From JBJXGV01 sp046160485 (lineage in GTDB: Bacteria; Orphanbacterota; Orphanbacteria; JBJXGV01): DNA of 64,000 bases. Location of the stretch: positions 62,001-126,000 of the forward strand of contig JBJXGV010000010.1 of NCBI GenBank assembly GCA_046160485.1. The letters are read 5' to 3'. The number at the start of each line of letters is the position of its first letter. Position 1 is the first letter of the stretch. A model generated the notes under the pieces. That model worked only from the letters and a program-made list of their open reading frames with translations, did no database searches and was not told the DNA's origin. Positions 54,849 to 62,908 of the stretch are shown here, in pieces. A program made the position numbers and the translations under genes.

Positions 54849-57800
54849 TTACGCGGTTCGCGAACGCCGCGACGCGGCGAAACGCCGCACGAGGCGCGCG
54901 ACGGCGCCGGGACCGCGGCCGATCCCTGCGAACATATCCTCGGAAAGCGACGCCGACACGGGCAGAAGAATCGCGGTGAGGAAGGTCGAGACGACGAGGC
55001 CGCCCATGATGACGAGTGCCATCGAGTAGTAGTAGACGCCGGCGAGCGCGGGGCGCGTCACAGCGATCGGCACGAGCCCGAGAAACGTCGTCATCGCCGT
55101 CATCATGATCGGCCGCAGGCGTTCGCGGCCGCCGAGAATGAGCGCGCGATTGCGTTCCATGCCGCCGCGCCGGTAGCTGTTCGTGTGATCGAGCATCAGG
55201 ATGCCGTTGTTGACGACGATGCCGATGAGCAGCAACAGGCCGATGAACGCGGGCTGATCGAAGTCGGTGCGGGTGAGGTAGAGCGTCCACGCTGCGCCGG
55301 CGGCGGCGAACGGAAGCGATATGAGCAGCGCCGCCGCCTGGCGCGCCGACTCGAAGAGGCTCGCCATCACGGCGAAGACGAGAAGAAGCGACAGAAGCAA
55401 GTTGGTCATCGCCTCGGATTGCTGTTCTTCGCGCCGAGCCTCGGAGTTCGCGAACGTGTAGCTATAGCCGAGCGGGAAATCGAGTCCCTCGGCGATCTGC
55501 GTCACGATCGGCATGTACTCTTCGCGCGTTCCTTCCTCGAAGCGCGCGCCGACCCAAACGTTCGTCACGCGGTTGTCGCGCTGTATGCGCTCCGTTCCCG
55601 GCACGACGGTGAAGTTCGCGACGGTCGCGAGCGGGATCGTCTTGCCTCCGTCGACTTGCAGCGGAAGGCTGCGCAATTGTCCGAGGCTCTCCGTGTCCTG
55701 TTCGTCGAGCGTGAGCCGCATCTCGAGTTCCGAGTCGCCGTGGCGGAACTTGCGCAGCCGGCGGCCGCGGAACGTCAGGTCGATCGCGCGCGCGGGCTGG
55801 TCGAGCGCGACGCCGTACGCGCGCGCCAGATCGCGATCGATCGCCACGTGCACCTCCTGCGAGCCGCCCTGCGTTCCCGCGAACGGATCGAGCAATCCCG
55901 GCACCTGCGCAAGCCGCGCCTTCGCATCGTCGGCCAGCGTCGCGAGCACCTCGCTATCCTCGCCCGTGATCTGGAACGCGACGCGCTTGCCGCGATCCAT
56001 CTGCCACATCTGCCGCCCGCCCTCCATGATCTCGAGCTTCACGCCCGCGATCTCGGGAAGCAGTCCGCGCAACTTCGCGCGCACGGCGTTCATCTCGGCA
56101 TCCGTCGCCGACTTGTCGTGCGGATAGATGCGCGTCATCGCGAAGTGGTCCGCCCAAAAACTGTAGATGTTCTTCGCGCCGAGATCTTCGCGCTGCGCGT
56201 CGAGCAGCGTCTCGACGCGCGTCACCATCGCCTCCTTGCGATCGAGCGAAAGCTCCTCGCTGAACTGGTAGTTGACCTGCACGAACATGTCGGTCGGCGA
56301 CGCGTCGAAATTCTTGTCGATCTTCATGTACGGATAAATGCCGGTCGCGGTGACGGCGATGCCGACGAGCGGACCGATCCAGCGGCGCCGCAGCGTCGCG
56401 GCGAGGATGCGCTCTTGCCGCTCCTCGAGCCACGTCAGCCAGCGCTCGCGCTTGTGCGTGCGCGCCCGAATGAAGTGCGCCGTCGCGAGTGGGATCAGCG
56501 TCTGGCTAATGAGAAGCGACGCCAGCAGCGTGAAGACGATCGTCGAGCCCAGCTCCGCGAGGATGATGCTCATCTCGCTGCGCTCCTGGAGAATCATCGG
56601 CAGGAAGACGATGACCGATGTCGCGGTCGCGGCGACGACCGCGGTCGAGATCTCGCGCGAACCGATGAGTGACGCCGCGCGCGCGCCCTCACCCTTCTCC
56701 TCGTGGCGGAAGACATTCTCCATCACGACGACCGCATTATCGATAAGCATTCCGACGCCGACGATGAGCCCCAGAAGCGTGACCGTGTTGAGCGACCGTC
56801 CCTGCGCCCAGATGACCCCGCACGTCACGATGATCGAAAACGGAATGCACGACACGGCGACTAGCGTGGTGCTGAGCCGCCGCAGAAAGATGTAGAGCAC
56901 GATCGCCGCGAGCAGCGATCCGACGACGCCCGTCTCCGCGAGATCGAAGAGCGTCTTCTTGATCTCTTCGCCCTGGTCTTCCCAGATGAGGAAGTTGATG
57001 CCGTCGAGATCGGGGTCGGTCGCCATCGCCGCGACGCGCCGCTTCACCTCGTCGCAGATCTCGACCGCGTTCGCGCCGGCCTCTTTGTTGACCGACACGC
57101 CGACCGCGAACTGCCCGTCGAGGTGGCGTCCGTATTCGAGCGGCGGCTCGGCCATCACGACGTCCGCGACATCGCTTAAGCGCAGTCCCGCCTCGCCGAG
57201 CGGCAGCGCCTCGATGTCGCCGACGCTCGTGAACGTCGCGACCGTACGCAAGCTGTATCGCTGATCCGTTTCGCGAATGACGCCGAGCGACTGATCGAAG
57301 TTCGCGCCGTTGAGCATCGCGACCAGATCGCGCACGTCGAGACGATGCGCCTGCAAATCGGAGAGACGCAGGTTGATCCGCACCTCTTGCGGGTTCACGC
57401 CGTCGACGCGGACCGACGCGACGCCCGCGATGCGTTCGAGCGGCGCGACGATCTTGCGCTCGAGCAATTCGTAGCTCTTCGACAGGTCGCGCTTCGACGC
57501 GATGCGCCCCTCGAGCACCGTCTCGTCCGTCTCGACGCCGTCCCAGTTCGAAGAGATGGTGATCTCGTCGATGTCTTCGGGCAGCTCGTGACGAATGCGG
57601 TCGATTTTCTCGCGCACCTCGACGCGCGCGATATCGGTGTCGACGGACCAGTCGAAGAAGAGATTGACGCGGCCGCCATCCGGCGCGCACATGCTCCACA
57701 TGTGGCGCAGCCCCTTCACGGAACCGAGCGCCTCTTCGATCGGTCGCACGATCGTGCGCTCGATCTGTGCCGGCGTCGCGCCCTGATACGGCACGTTGAC

Positions 57801-57938
57801 GTAAAGCTCGGGCTCTTCCATCTCGGGCATGAACGCGAGCGGCAGGCGCATCGTCGCGATCGCGCCGAGCACGAAGAGCGAGATCAGCGCCATGAGCGTG
57901 GCGACCGGGCGCTTGATCGCGATCTCGGGGAGGTTCAC
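54849..57938 (-). CDS. RND efflux permease, second of a tandem pair
   Basis: 1029 residues, the full size of an AcrB/HAE-type proton-driven pump. Twelve helices in two halves with large periplasmic loops. Visible motifs: IKRPVATLMALISLFVLGAIA at the start, TPAQIERTIVRPIEEALGSVKGL, SLNTVTLLGLIVGVGMLID followed by NAVVVMENVFRHEE in helix 4 (Asp in DN rather than the AcrB DD), and LLLLIGIVVNNGILMLDHTN in helix 10. GTG 57938 chosen since the open frame upstream is non-homologous. It follows the other permease by 31 bases; the two could form a mixed trimer as MdtB/MdtC do. Confidence 0.92.
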   Translation of the reverse strand: MNLPEIAIKRPVATLMALISLFVLGAIATMRLPLAFMPEMEEPELYVNVPYQGATPAQIERTIVRPIEEALGSVKGLRHMWSMCAPDGGRVNLFFDWSVDTDIARVEVREKIDRIRHELPEDIDEITISSNWDGVETDETVLEGRIASKRDLSKSYELLERKIVAPLERIAGVASVRVDGVNPQEVRINLRLSDLQAHRLDVRDLVAMLNGANFDQSLGVIRETDQRYSLRTVATFTSVGDIEALPLGEAGLRLSDVADVVMAEPPLEYGRHLDGQFAVGVSVNKEAGANAVEICDEVKRRVAAMATDPDLDGINFLIWEDQGEEIKKTLFDLAETGVVGSLLAAIVLYIFLRRLSTTLVAVSCIPFSIIVTCGVIWAQGRSLNTVTLLGLIVGVGMLIDNAVVVMENVFRHEEKGEGARAASLIGSREISTAVVAATATSVIVFLPMILQERSEMSIILAELGSTIVFTLLASLLISQTLIPLATAHFIRARTHKRERWLTWLEERQERILAATLRRRWIGPLVGIAVTATGIYPYMKIDKNFDASPTDMFVQVNYQFSEELSLDRKEAMVTRVETLLDAQREDLGAKNIYSFWADHFAMTRIYPHDKSATDAEMNAVRAKLRGLLPEIAGVKLEIMEGGRQMWQMDRGKRVAFQITGEDSEVLATLADDAKARLAQVPGLLDPFAGTQGGSQEVHVAIDRDLARAYGVALDQPARAIDLTFRGRRLRKFRHGDSELEMRLTLDEQDTESLGQLRSLPLQVDGGKTIPLATVANFTVVPGTERIQRDNRVTNVWVGARFEEGTREEYMPIVTQIAEGLDFPLGYSYTFANSEARREEQQSEAMTNLLLSLLLVFAVMASLFESARQAAALLISLPFAAAGAAWTLYLTRTDFDQPAFIGLLLLIGIVVNNGILMLDHTNSYRRGGMERNRALILGGRERLRPIMMTAMTTFLGLVPIAVTRPALAGVYYYSMALVIMGGLVVSTFLTAILLPVSASLSEDMFAGIGRGPGAVARLVRRFAASRRSRTA

Positions 57939-57969
57939 GCAGCGGCCTCGGGGGGGAAGGCGAAACGGA

Positions 57970-60900
57970 TCACGCGATGGCCTCCGGCGCGGGTGCGGTT
58001 GCGGGCGCAGACTCGCGCAGCGCCGCCGCGTCGCGCGCAGCGAGATCGCGCGCGTCCGCCGCGGAGCCGACGCGCGACGGCACGACCACGTACACCGCGG
58101 GAATGACGACGAGCGTAAGAAGCGTGCTGCCGAGAAGCCCGCTCGCCACCGTGATCGCAAGCGGCGAACGCAACTCCGCGCCCTGCCCGAATCCGAGCGC
58201 CATCGGCACGAGCCCGAGCACCGTCGTGATCGTCGTCATCAGAATCGGCCGCAGGCGCGTATGGCAAGCGCTCCGCACCGCCGCCGCCTTCCCGACGCCT
58301 TCGCGCCGCTCTTGATTCACCGCGTCGATGAGAACGATCGCGTTGTTGACGACGATTCCCGCCAGAAGAATGACGCCCATGAAGACGATGATGCTGATCT
58401 TCTGGCCGAGTATGAGAAGCGTCGGCGCAATACCGGTCAGCGCGAGCGGAATCGTGAAAAGAATGATGAGCGGGTGAACGAGCGATTCGAATGTCGCGGC
58501 CATCACGAGATAGACGAGGAACACCGCGAGGATGAGCGCGAAGCGAAGGCTCTTGAACGATACCTCCATCTCGCGATTCTGCCCGCCCATCTCCCACGTG
58601 ACGCCGCGCGAGAGCGGCGTGCGCTGCATGAACGCGCCGACGTCGCGCACGACAGCCGAGAGACTGCGCCCCTCGAGGTTCGCCGAGATCACCGCGCACC
58701 GCTGCTGCTGAATGCGATGAATCTCCGCGGGCCCGCGATCGAGTTGCACGTCGGCGACCGCCGTCAGCGGGATTGCGCTGCCGCCCACGTTCGCGACGAC
58801 GAGGTTCTTGATGTCGGCCGCCGTGTCGCGATCCGGCTCGCGGTTGCGCACGCGAATGTCGATCTGCCGGTCCATCTCTTTGTAGCGCGTCGCGACCACA
58901 CCCTGCACTCGGTCCTTCAGCGTGTTCGACAGCGCCGCCAGATCGAGCCCGAGCGCCGCGACGCGCGGCCGGTTGAACACGATCTGATATTCGGGATTGC
59001 CTTCTTCCAGACTCGAACGCGCGTCCACGAGCCCAGGAATCTCGCCGAACCCTTCGAGCACGCGGCGCGAATCTTCCGCAAGCGCGTCGATGTTCTCGCC
59101 GAAGAGGAGCAGCTCGACCGGCGTCGAAAGGCTCATGTACGACGCGTGCCCGAGCTTCGTCCGCACGTCGGGAATCGCGGCGAAGCGCGCGCGCAGCCGC
59201 TCGGCCAGCGCGTCCTCCGCCGCCGCGTTGTCGCGCTTCTTCATCACCACGTTGAGCTGCCCGACACTTTCGTCCTTCGTGCGCAGCACCATCCCGCCCG
59301 CCGCCTGCCGAATCCCAACGCTCGTGTAGTAGCTCTCGACCTCCGGCTCCGACGCAACAATCCTCTCCATCTCGAGCAGCGTGCGATCCGTCGCCACAAG
59401 CGGCGACCCCTCCGGCATCGCGACATCGAAGTAAAACTCGCCCTCACTAACCTGCGGAATCAGCTCCATCCCCAAGAACGGCACGAGCGCAAGCGACGCG
59501 GCGAACAGAACCGTTGCGAGCGCAATCGCCAGCCACGGCCGCGCAATCGCCTTCACAAGCACGCCATCGTACGCGCGCGACCAACGCCCAAGCGTGAACT
59601 CCGGCACAGACGAAGGGCTCGCGACCGAGAGGTCTTCCTCGGCGGGCCGTGCCGACAGAGCCGGGTGCCCGGCAGGGGCCGCGCTGTGCGCGGCACCGGG
59701 CGGCGATGCGGCCCGGAGGGGAGGCGCGAGAGCGCCGGACCCGTCCCGCGAGGAAGACCTCTCGGCCGCGAGCCCGCCCAGCATTCTCCGCCGCCCGATC
59801 GACGCCAACATCGGCACCATCGTCATCCCGATGACAAGCGACACAATCTGAATGATCGACACCGTGATTGCCTGATCCTTGAAGATCTGCCCCGCGATCC
59901 CTTGCACGAAGATGAGCGGGAGGAAAACCGCGACCGACGTGAGCGTCGACGCGATGATCGCCGAGCCGACTTCGGTCGTGCCGGAGATTGCGGCGGCTTT
60001 GGGCGACTCGCCGAGCGTGAGCCGGCGGTGAATCACTTCGAGCACGACGATCGCGTTGTCGAGCAGCATGCCGATGCCGAGCGTGATCCCGCCGAGCGAC
60101 ATGATGTTGAGCGACAGCCCGAGCCGGTACATGAAGAGAAACGTCGCGATGACGGAGAGCGGAATCGAGATCGCGATGATGACCGTGGAGCGAAGGTCGC
60201 GCAGGAAGAGGAAGAGCACGAGCGTCACGAGCAGCCCGCCCGAAATCGCCGCGCCCACGACTTCGTCGGTCGATTGCTTGATGAAGCGCGACTGATCGAA
60301 GAGAACGTCGGTGCGCCAGCCGTCGGGTAGGTCGTGCGCGCCGGTTCCCGGCGTCGCGTTCTCGAGTTGTTCCTCCGACTCCCCCGCCATGAACAGGAGA
60401 TGCTCGCGCACCGCGTTCGCGACCGTCACCGCGTTCGCGTCGCCCTCCTTGTAGATCGCGATCTCGACGCACTCTTCGCCGCCGACGCGCGTGATCTCCT
60501 CGCGCTCCTTGTGGCCGCGCCGCACGTCCGCGACGTCGCGCAGCACGACCGGCCGTCCGTCCGTGTTCGCGATCACGAGCTCCGCGATCTCTTCGACCGT
60601 GTCGTACTCGTTGACCGTGCGCACGAGGTACTGCGTGTCGGCATCGCGCAGCGCGCCGCCCGGCAGATTGATATTCGACACCGCGAGCACCTGCCGCACC
60701 TGCTCGATCGGAACGCCGAGCCGCGAGAGTTTCCCCTGGTCGATGTCGATCTGGATCTCTTCCTCGAGGCCGCCCTTCACGTCGGCGGACGCGACGCCAT
60801 GCACCGTTTCGAGCGAGGGCTTCAGCCGCCGGTCGCTCACGCTGCGGATGTCGGTGATCGTTGCGGGCGCGCGCACCGCGATGCGCATCACCGGATCGAG

Positions 60901-61302
60901 GCTCGGGTCGAATCGCAAGACGACCGGGTTCTCAGCTTCGTCCGGCAGATCGAGGCGGTCGAGTTTTTCGCGCACGTCCATCGAGAGCGCGTCCATATTC
61001 GTGCCCCAGTCGAACTCGAGCGTCACCTCGGACTGGCCGGCGCGCGACACCGAGTGAATCGACTGAAGCCCGCGCAAGACGCCGACGGCTTCTTCGACGG
61101 GACGCGTCACGAGATTCTCGACCTCGGCCGGCGCAGTGTCGGGGAATTCCGTTTGGACGGTGAGCGACGGGTAGCTGATGTCGGGGAGAAGATTGAGCGA
61201 GAGGCGCGAGTAGCCGACGAGGCCGAACGCGACGACCGCCATCGTGATCATGACGATCGTGACGCGGCGCTGGACCGCGAATCGGACCAGCCCGGCGATC
61301 AC
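57970..61302 (-). CDS. RND efflux permease, first of a tandem pair, with inserted palindromic segment
   Basis: 1110 residues. N-terminal VRFAVQRRVTIVMITMAVVAFG, porter-loop SIHSVSRAGQSEVTLEFDWGTNMD, helix 4 GITLGIGMLLDNAIVVLEVI, helix 10 VILLAGIVVNNAIVLIDAV. Residues ~511-567, in the cytoplasmic loop between the halves, are a low-complexity Ala/Pro/Ser insert; its DNA is the structured element at 59621-59769 and makes the protein longer than its partner. The frame remains open across it. GTG 61302 chosen; the open frame extends further without homology. Confidence 0.9.
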   Translation of the reverse strand: MIAGLVRFAVQRRVTIVMITMAVVAFGLVGYSRLSLNLLPDISYPSLTVQTEFPDTAPAEVENLVTRPVEEAVGVLRGLQSIHSVSRAGQSEVTLEFDWGTNMDALSMDVREKLDRLDLPDEAENPVVLRFDPSLDPVMRIAVRAPATITDIRSVSDRRLKPSLETVHGVASADVKGGLEEEIQIDIDQGKLSRLGVPIEQVRQVLAVSNINLPGGALRDADTQYLVRTVNEYDTVEEIAELVIANTDGRPVVLRDVADVRRGHKEREEITRVGGEECVEIAIYKEGDANAVTVANAVREHLLFMAGESEEQLENATPGTGAHDLPDGWRTDVLFDQSRFIKQSTDEVVGAAISGGLLVTLVLFLFLRDLRSTVIIAISIPLSVIATFLFMYRLGLSLNIMSLGGITLGIGMLLDNAIVVLEVIHRRLTLGESPKAAAISGTTEVGSAIIASTLTSVAVFLPLIFVQGIAGQIFKDQAITVSIIQIVSLVIGMTMVPMLASIGRRRMLGGLAAERSSSRDGSGALAPPLRAASPPGAAHSAAPAGHPALSARPAEEDLSVASPSSVPEFTLGRWSRAYDGVLVKAIARPWLAIALATVLFAASLALVPFLGMELIPQVSEGEFYFDVAMPEGSPLVATDRTLLEMERIVASEPEVESYYTSVGIRQAAGGMVLRTKDESVGQLNVVMKKRDNAAAEDALAERLRARFAAIPDVRTKLGHASYMSLSTPVELLLFGENIDALAEDSRRVLEGFGEIPGLVDARSSLEEGNPEYQIVFNRPRVAALGLDLAALSNTLKDRVQGVVATRYKEMDRQIDIRVRNREPDRDTAADIKNLVVANVGGSAIPLTAVADVQLDRGPAEIHRIQQQRCAVISANLEGRSLSAVVRDVGAFMQRTPLSRGVTWEMGGQNREMEVSFKSLRFALILAVFLVYLVMAATFESLVHPLIILFTIPLALTGIAPTLLILGQKISIIVFMGVILLAGIVVNNAIVLIDAVNQERREGVGKAAAVRSACHTRLRPILMTTITTVLGLVPMALGFGQGAELRSPLAITVASGLLGSTLLTLVVIPAVYVVVPSRVGSAADARDLAARDAAALRESAPATAPAPEAIA
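59621..59769. repeat. Palindromic element with three internal hairpins, inside the RND permease gene
   Basis: Outer arms CCGAGAGGTCTTCCTCG (59625-59641) and its exact complement (59749-59765), with partial complementarity beyond them. Between lie three short hairpins: GCCGGG-TG-CCCGGC (59660-59673), CCGCGC-TGT-GCGCGG (59679-59693) and GGCGC-GAGA-GCGCC (59723-59736). The overall shape is cloverleaf-like. It resembles REP/MITE-type mobile palindromes inserted in frame. Confidence 0.6.
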
Positions 61303-61348
61303 GCGCGCACCGGGCGATGCACTTCGCGCGTCATGCGGCGCCGCGCGA

Positions 61349-62638
61349 TCACGAATCCGCGACCGCGCTCGTGTCTGCCGCCGAGGCGGCCGCCGCGCCC
61401 GCATCGGCCGCGTCGCTGACGAACTTCACCGGCGCGCCGTCGCGCAGCGAGCGCTGCCCCTTCACGACGATCATCTCACCGAGCGCCACGCCCGACACGA
61501 TCTCGGTGTGCGTGTCGTCTTGCAGGCCGAGCGTTACGACGCGCCGCGCCGCGATGCCGTCGGCCGCCACGTAGACGATGTTCTCGCCGCGATCCTGCAC
61601 GATCGCGATGTTCGGCACAGCGATCACACCCGCGCGCGTCTCCGTGACGATCTTCACCTCGGCGAAGTCGCCGGGACGCGTGCCCGCCGGGAACGCGTCG
61701 ACCTCGATCGTCACCTTCACCGTGCCGCTGCTCGCGTCGACGATCGGGCTGACAAGCGTCACGTGACCCGACAGCTCGACTCCGCTCGCGTCGAGCGTCA
61801 GCTTCACGGTTTGGTCCTGCGCGAGCTTGCCGAACTCCTTTGCGGGGACGTGAACGCGCGCCAGGAGCGGCCGGAAATCGGCGATCTCGAAGAGCGCGGT
61901 GCCGACGCGCGCCGTTTGCCCGACATCGACGAGCCGCCGGGTGATGATCCCCGCGAACGGCGCCTTCACCTTCGTGTAAGACACGTCGAGCGCCGCGAGA
62001 TCGCGGTCCGCGCGCGCGAGATCGTGTTTGCTCTCGGCGAGTTCGAGTTCGCCGTCGCTCACCATTTGGCGCGCATGCATTTCCTTCGAGCGGTCGTAAG
62101 CGAGCTTCTCCGTCGCGAACGACGTCTCGCTGCGCTGATGACGAATGCGGTACGGGCCGTCGTCGATCTCGAGAAGCGTCTGGCCCTCGCGAACCTCGTC
62201 GCCCTCTTCGCAGAGGCGCGCGGTGATCGGGCCGTCGACGCGCGCGAGGATTTGCGCGGCCTTCTCGGCCTCGAGCGTCGCGGTGGAGACGTAGTAGCTG
62301 CGCACGGTGTCGGCCGCCGCGGGTTCTGCTGCGATTGCGGAGGCGGGCGTTTCGGGCGCGCCGCCGCCAGGGCCGCCGGGTCCGCCCGCGCCGCCGGGCA
62401 TCTTTCCCTTGCCGTGCATCGCGGCCTGTCCGGCGGGCGCCGTGCCGGCCGTCTGCGCGGCCTGCGCGTTCTTCTCGCCGCGGCCGCAGCCCGCGAGCGC
62501 GAGCGCGAGCGCGAGTGCAAGCGCGAGCAGCGCCGCGCGTGCGCTGGGTGCCGCGAGCGCCGGCCGCGCCGAGCGATTCGATTTCGTTTGAAGCGCCGAT
62601 CGTGGCGCGCGAGCGGGCGAGGCGAATCGAGGCGGCAC
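61349..62638 (-). CDS. RND efflux periplasmic adaptor lipoprotein
   Basis: 429 residues. Lipoprotein signal with lipobox LAGC (residues ~48-51) after a repetitive Leu-Ala core, a Gly/Pro-rich linker, then lipoyl half (AAQILARVDGPITARLCEEGDEVREGQTLLEIDD), alpha-hairpin, second lipoyl half (SYTKVKAPFAGIITRRLVDVGQTARVG) and barrel domains ending in GQRSLRDGAPVKFV. GTG 62638 has GGAGGG eight bases before it. First gene of adaptor-permease-permease operon; no outer-membrane channel gene is in the window. Confidence 0.88.
   Translation of the reverse strand: MPPRFASPARAPRSALQTKSNRSARPALAAPSARAALLALALALALALAGCGRGEKNAQAAQTAGTAPAGQAAMHGKGKMPGGAGGPGGPGGGAPETPASAIAAEPAAADTVRSYYVSTATLEAEKAAQILARVDGPITARLCEEGDEVREGQTLLEIDDGPYRIRHQRSETSFATEKLAYDRSKEMHARQMVSDGELELAESKHDLARADRDLAALDVSYTKVKAPFAGIITRRLVDVGQTARVGTALFEIADFRPLLARVHVPAKEFGKLAQDQTVKLTLDASGVELSGHVTLVSPIVDASSGTVKVTIEVDAFPAGTRPGDFAEVKIVTETRAGVIAVPNIAIVQDRGENIVYVAADGIAARRVVTLGLQDDTHTEIVSGVALGEMIVVKGQRSLRDGAPVKFVSDAADAGAAAASAADTSAVADS
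62493..62528 (-). repeat. Hexanucleotide repeat in the adaptor signal peptide
   Basis: Six near-exact GCGAGC units (two with one change each) encode the alternating Leu-Ala core of the signal peptide. A hexamer keeps the frame if units are gained or lost. Confidence 0.6.
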
Positions 62639-62847
62639 CGAGGCTGCCCTCCAGTCGGGATGTGGCGTCAGAAACTCATGAATGAGGGGCGCCCGATGGC
62701 GGGAGCCCAGCGTAGGGCGCCTCTCGGAAACGGCGGTTCACTCTCTCGGGGAAAGACGGCCCTCCGACCGCGACCGTTCAAAGCGGGCCGAGGATAGCCG
62801 AGGTGCTAGAAAAGCGCCAGGGGGTACGCGGGCTCGCGCCGCGCGAC

Positions 62848-62879
62848 AAGAGCCGCCCGCGCGGGTGCGGGCGGCTCTT
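62848..62879 (-). terminator. Hairpin downstream of the multiheme cytochrome gene
   Basis: 13-bp arms AAGAGCCGCCCGC and complement with a 6-base loop, 30 bases past the cytochrome stop on the minus strand, followed by only a few T residues. Consistent with an intrinsic terminator separating this gene from the adaptor operon. Confidence 0.6.
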
Positions 62880-62908
62880 CGACGACGCGAACGCAGCTGC
62901 GCGACGCG

